A DNA stretch of 8,235 nt from Crocinitomicaceae bacterium. GTDB lineage: Bacteria; Bacteroidota; Bacteroidia; Flavobacteriales_D; Crocinitomicaceae. The stretch lies in contig JAURNA010000250.1 of the NCBI GenBank assembly GCA_030830385.1, positions 1 to 8,235 of the forward strand, given 5' to 3'. Below the pieces are notes generated by a model. That model ran no database searches and had not been told where the DNA came from. It was given only the letters and a program-made list of their open reading frames with translations. A program made the translations under genes and the position numbers. Below, one piece after another: positions 7,192-8,235 of this stretch. Every line of letters starts with the position of its first letter. The first letter of the stretch is position 1.

Positions 7192-7301
7192 AGTGCAAAT
7201 ATGACAAAAAACGTTCCAAATGATTTTTTTCCACAAATCACAAATGATCATCTGGTTCTCTTAAAATGAGGATTATAGAGAGAAAGATGTAGTTTTGGGT
7301 C
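7192..7301. promoter_or_regulatory. Divergent promoter region between the secreted protein and the histidine kinase
   Basis: This AT-rich 110-bp spacer separates two divergent genes. ATTTG occurs four times on the minus strand (7196-7200, 7217-7221, 7234-7238, 7241-7245), including the 8-mer ATCATTTG twice, 24 bp apart (7217-7224 and 7241-7248). The copy nearest the minus-strand gene lies in CATATTTG (7196-7203), one mismatch from TAnnTTTG and 4 nt before its ATG. Neither direction has a clear -33 TTTG at normal spacing. A shared regulator is possible but not shown. Confidence 0.4.
7290..7297 (+). promoter_or_regulatory. Putative -7 box immediately before the histidine kinase start
   Basis: TAGTTTTG fits TAnnTTTG exactly and ends 4 nt before ATG 7302. 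If used, transcription would begin at or next to the start codon, giving a leaderless mRNA. There is no Shine-Dalgarno before this ATG, which is compatible with that. No matching -33 element is seen, and an 8-mer with two free positions can arise by chance. Confidence 0.4.
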
Positions 7302-8235
7302 ATGAGTAGGCGTTTGCTTTATTGGCTTGTACAGTTGTTCGGTTGGATCGGATATTGCTTGCTGATATTCAGTTCTGTATATGTCCAGGACAGCAAGGGC
7401 ATTGATGCTGAATTCATCGCCAGTCTATCGGCTATGGGACTTTCCGGAATTCTACTGACTCATCTGCAGAGGCTTTTAATGATACGTTGGGGTTGGCTCG
7501 ATATGAAGTTGGCACCACTGGTACCGCGGTTACTGTTGTCCTCGCTGTTCACTTCGAGTATCATAACATTCGTGTGGGTCGGTGCGAGCTTTGTCATTCA
7601 GTCGAAGGATGACTGGTTAAAGCAGGAGATTACTACATCGGGCATGGTTCTCAGTATTGTTTCAATGGGGGTTGTCATCCTTTTTTGGAATGCGATCTAT
7701 TTTACCGTCCATTTGTTCCGAAAGTCACGCAAACAAGAAATTTCAAACCTTTCTCTTGCTGCAAGCAACCGGGAGAGTGAGCTGAAAAACCTTCGGTCTC
7801 AATTGAATCCGCACTTTTTGTTCAATTCGTTGAATGGAATCCGTGCGCTCGTGGACATTGATCCGAATAAAGCTAAGGTTTCGATTACTGCGTTGAGCAA
7901 TTTGCTCCGGCAATCGCTTGTGATGGGTCGGCAGAACAAAGTAACGGTAGAAAGCGAACTGGAAATTGTACGCAATTATCTCGATCTCGAAAAGATTCGG
8001 TTCGAAGATCGCCTCACGGTAGATTGGGAGATTGACGACGAGCTGTTGAACATCCAAATTCCACCGTTTGTGGTTCAAATGATGGTCGAAAACGCCGTAA
8101 AGCACGGAATTTCCCATCTGAAGGAAGGAGGTGAGGTCTCCATCTCAGTTCGAAAAGAGAAAAATGAAGTTGTTTTAGAAGTTCGGAATTCCGGATCGCT
8201 AAGGAAAGTAACGGATACAGCAGTAGGCATTGCCA
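7302..8235 (+). CDS. Membrane sensor histidine kinase of the LytS / His_kinase family, cut by the window edge
   Basis: ATG 7302 opens a frame of 311 codons that is still open at the right edge. Four hydrophobic segments (about 6-27, 38-60, 74-98, 113-138) form the membrane sensor; no separate periplasmic ligand domain is visible. A short basic/charged linker (139-162) leads to the His_kinase box LRSQLNPHFLFNSLN with phospho-acceptor His171, then a helical region with LLRQSL and NYLDLEKIRFEDRL, and the HATPase N-box MMVENAVKHGI with Asn264. The G-box begins as VGIA where the window ends, so the last part of the ATPase domain is missing. Kinases of this class normally phosphorylate a LytTR-type response regulator encoded directly downstream; that gene would lie outside the window. 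It is the only plus-strand gene here and is divergent from the secreted protein gene, which could be a target. The signal sensed is unknown. Confidence 0.93.
   Translation, partial: MSRRLLYWLVQLFGWIGYCLLIFSSVYVQDSKGIDAEFIASLSAMGLSGILLTHLQRLLMIRWGWLDMKLAPLVPRLLLSSLFTSSIITFVWVGASFVIQSKDDWLKQEITTSGMVLSIVSMGVVILFWNAIYFTVHLFRKSRKQEISNLSLAASNRESELKNLRSQLNPHFLFNSLNGIRALVDIDPNKAKVSITALSNLLRQSLVMGRQNKVTVESELEIVRNYLDLEKIRFEDRLTVDWEIDDELLNIQIPPFVVQMMVENAVKHGISHLKEGGEVSISVRKEKNEVVLEVRNSGSLRKVTDTAVGIA

Noticed and set aside
7743..8117. Minus-strand open frame of 124 codons inside the histidine kinase
   Set aside because: It is antisense to the conserved His-box and N-box region, has no domain features, and is explained by the codon use of the kinase gene.

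Overview
The window looks like a chromosomal segment of a Bacteroidota bacterium, most likely order Flavobacteriales. A Crocinitomicaceae/Fluviicola-like host is a guess from overall flavour, not proven. The signs are a pyrG-yidC gene pair, an M1 metallopeptidase of the Bacteroidota secreted type, a DUF6702-like protein, a gliding-motility/type IX secretion (CHU_C-like) C-terminal domain, TAnnTTTG-type promoter boxes, and start codons preceded by A-rich or unremarkable sequence rather than Shine-Dalgarno motifs. I see no tRNA, rRNA, CRISPR array, IS element or phage gene.

Layout from left to right: (1) 1-666, minus: N-terminal 222 codons of a secreted M1-family metallopeptidase, running off the left edge. 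(2) 663-1172, minus: a small secreted DUF6702-like protein overlapping the peptidase start by 4 bp (ATGA), so the two form a translationally coupled pair. (3) 1173-1375: short gap with no gene. (4) 1376-2447, minus: a broken gene for a secreted SBBP-type beta-propeller protein with a type IX sorting domain. The expected ATG reads ATA, the frame shifts near its end, and the front half of the sorting domain is missing. (5) about 2533-2580: a strong intrinsic terminator. (6) 2600-4558 and 4573-6189, minus: yidC and pyrG, 14 bp apart and transcribed pyrG to yidC, both apparently intact. (7) 6190-6285: the pyrG leader, with a -7 box overlapped by a 7-bp inverted repeat. (8) 6286-7191, minus: a secreted beta-rich protein whose C-terminal half resembles, from memory, the polymorphic toxin type 23 (Ntox23) domain. 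(9) 7192-7301: divergent promoter region. (10) 7302-8235, plus: a four-helix membrane sensor histidine kinase of the LytS/His_kinase class, cut by the right edge before its nucleotide-binding domain ends.

Most of the window is core biology: CTP synthesis, membrane protein insertion and export-associated peptidase. The parts that stand out are the decaying T9SS cargo gene, the secreted toxin-23-like protein without a visible immunity partner, and the divergent promoter region in which both genes have promoter-like boxes only 4 nt from their start codons, which suggests leaderless transcripts. I found no clear new multi-gene defence or mobile system.
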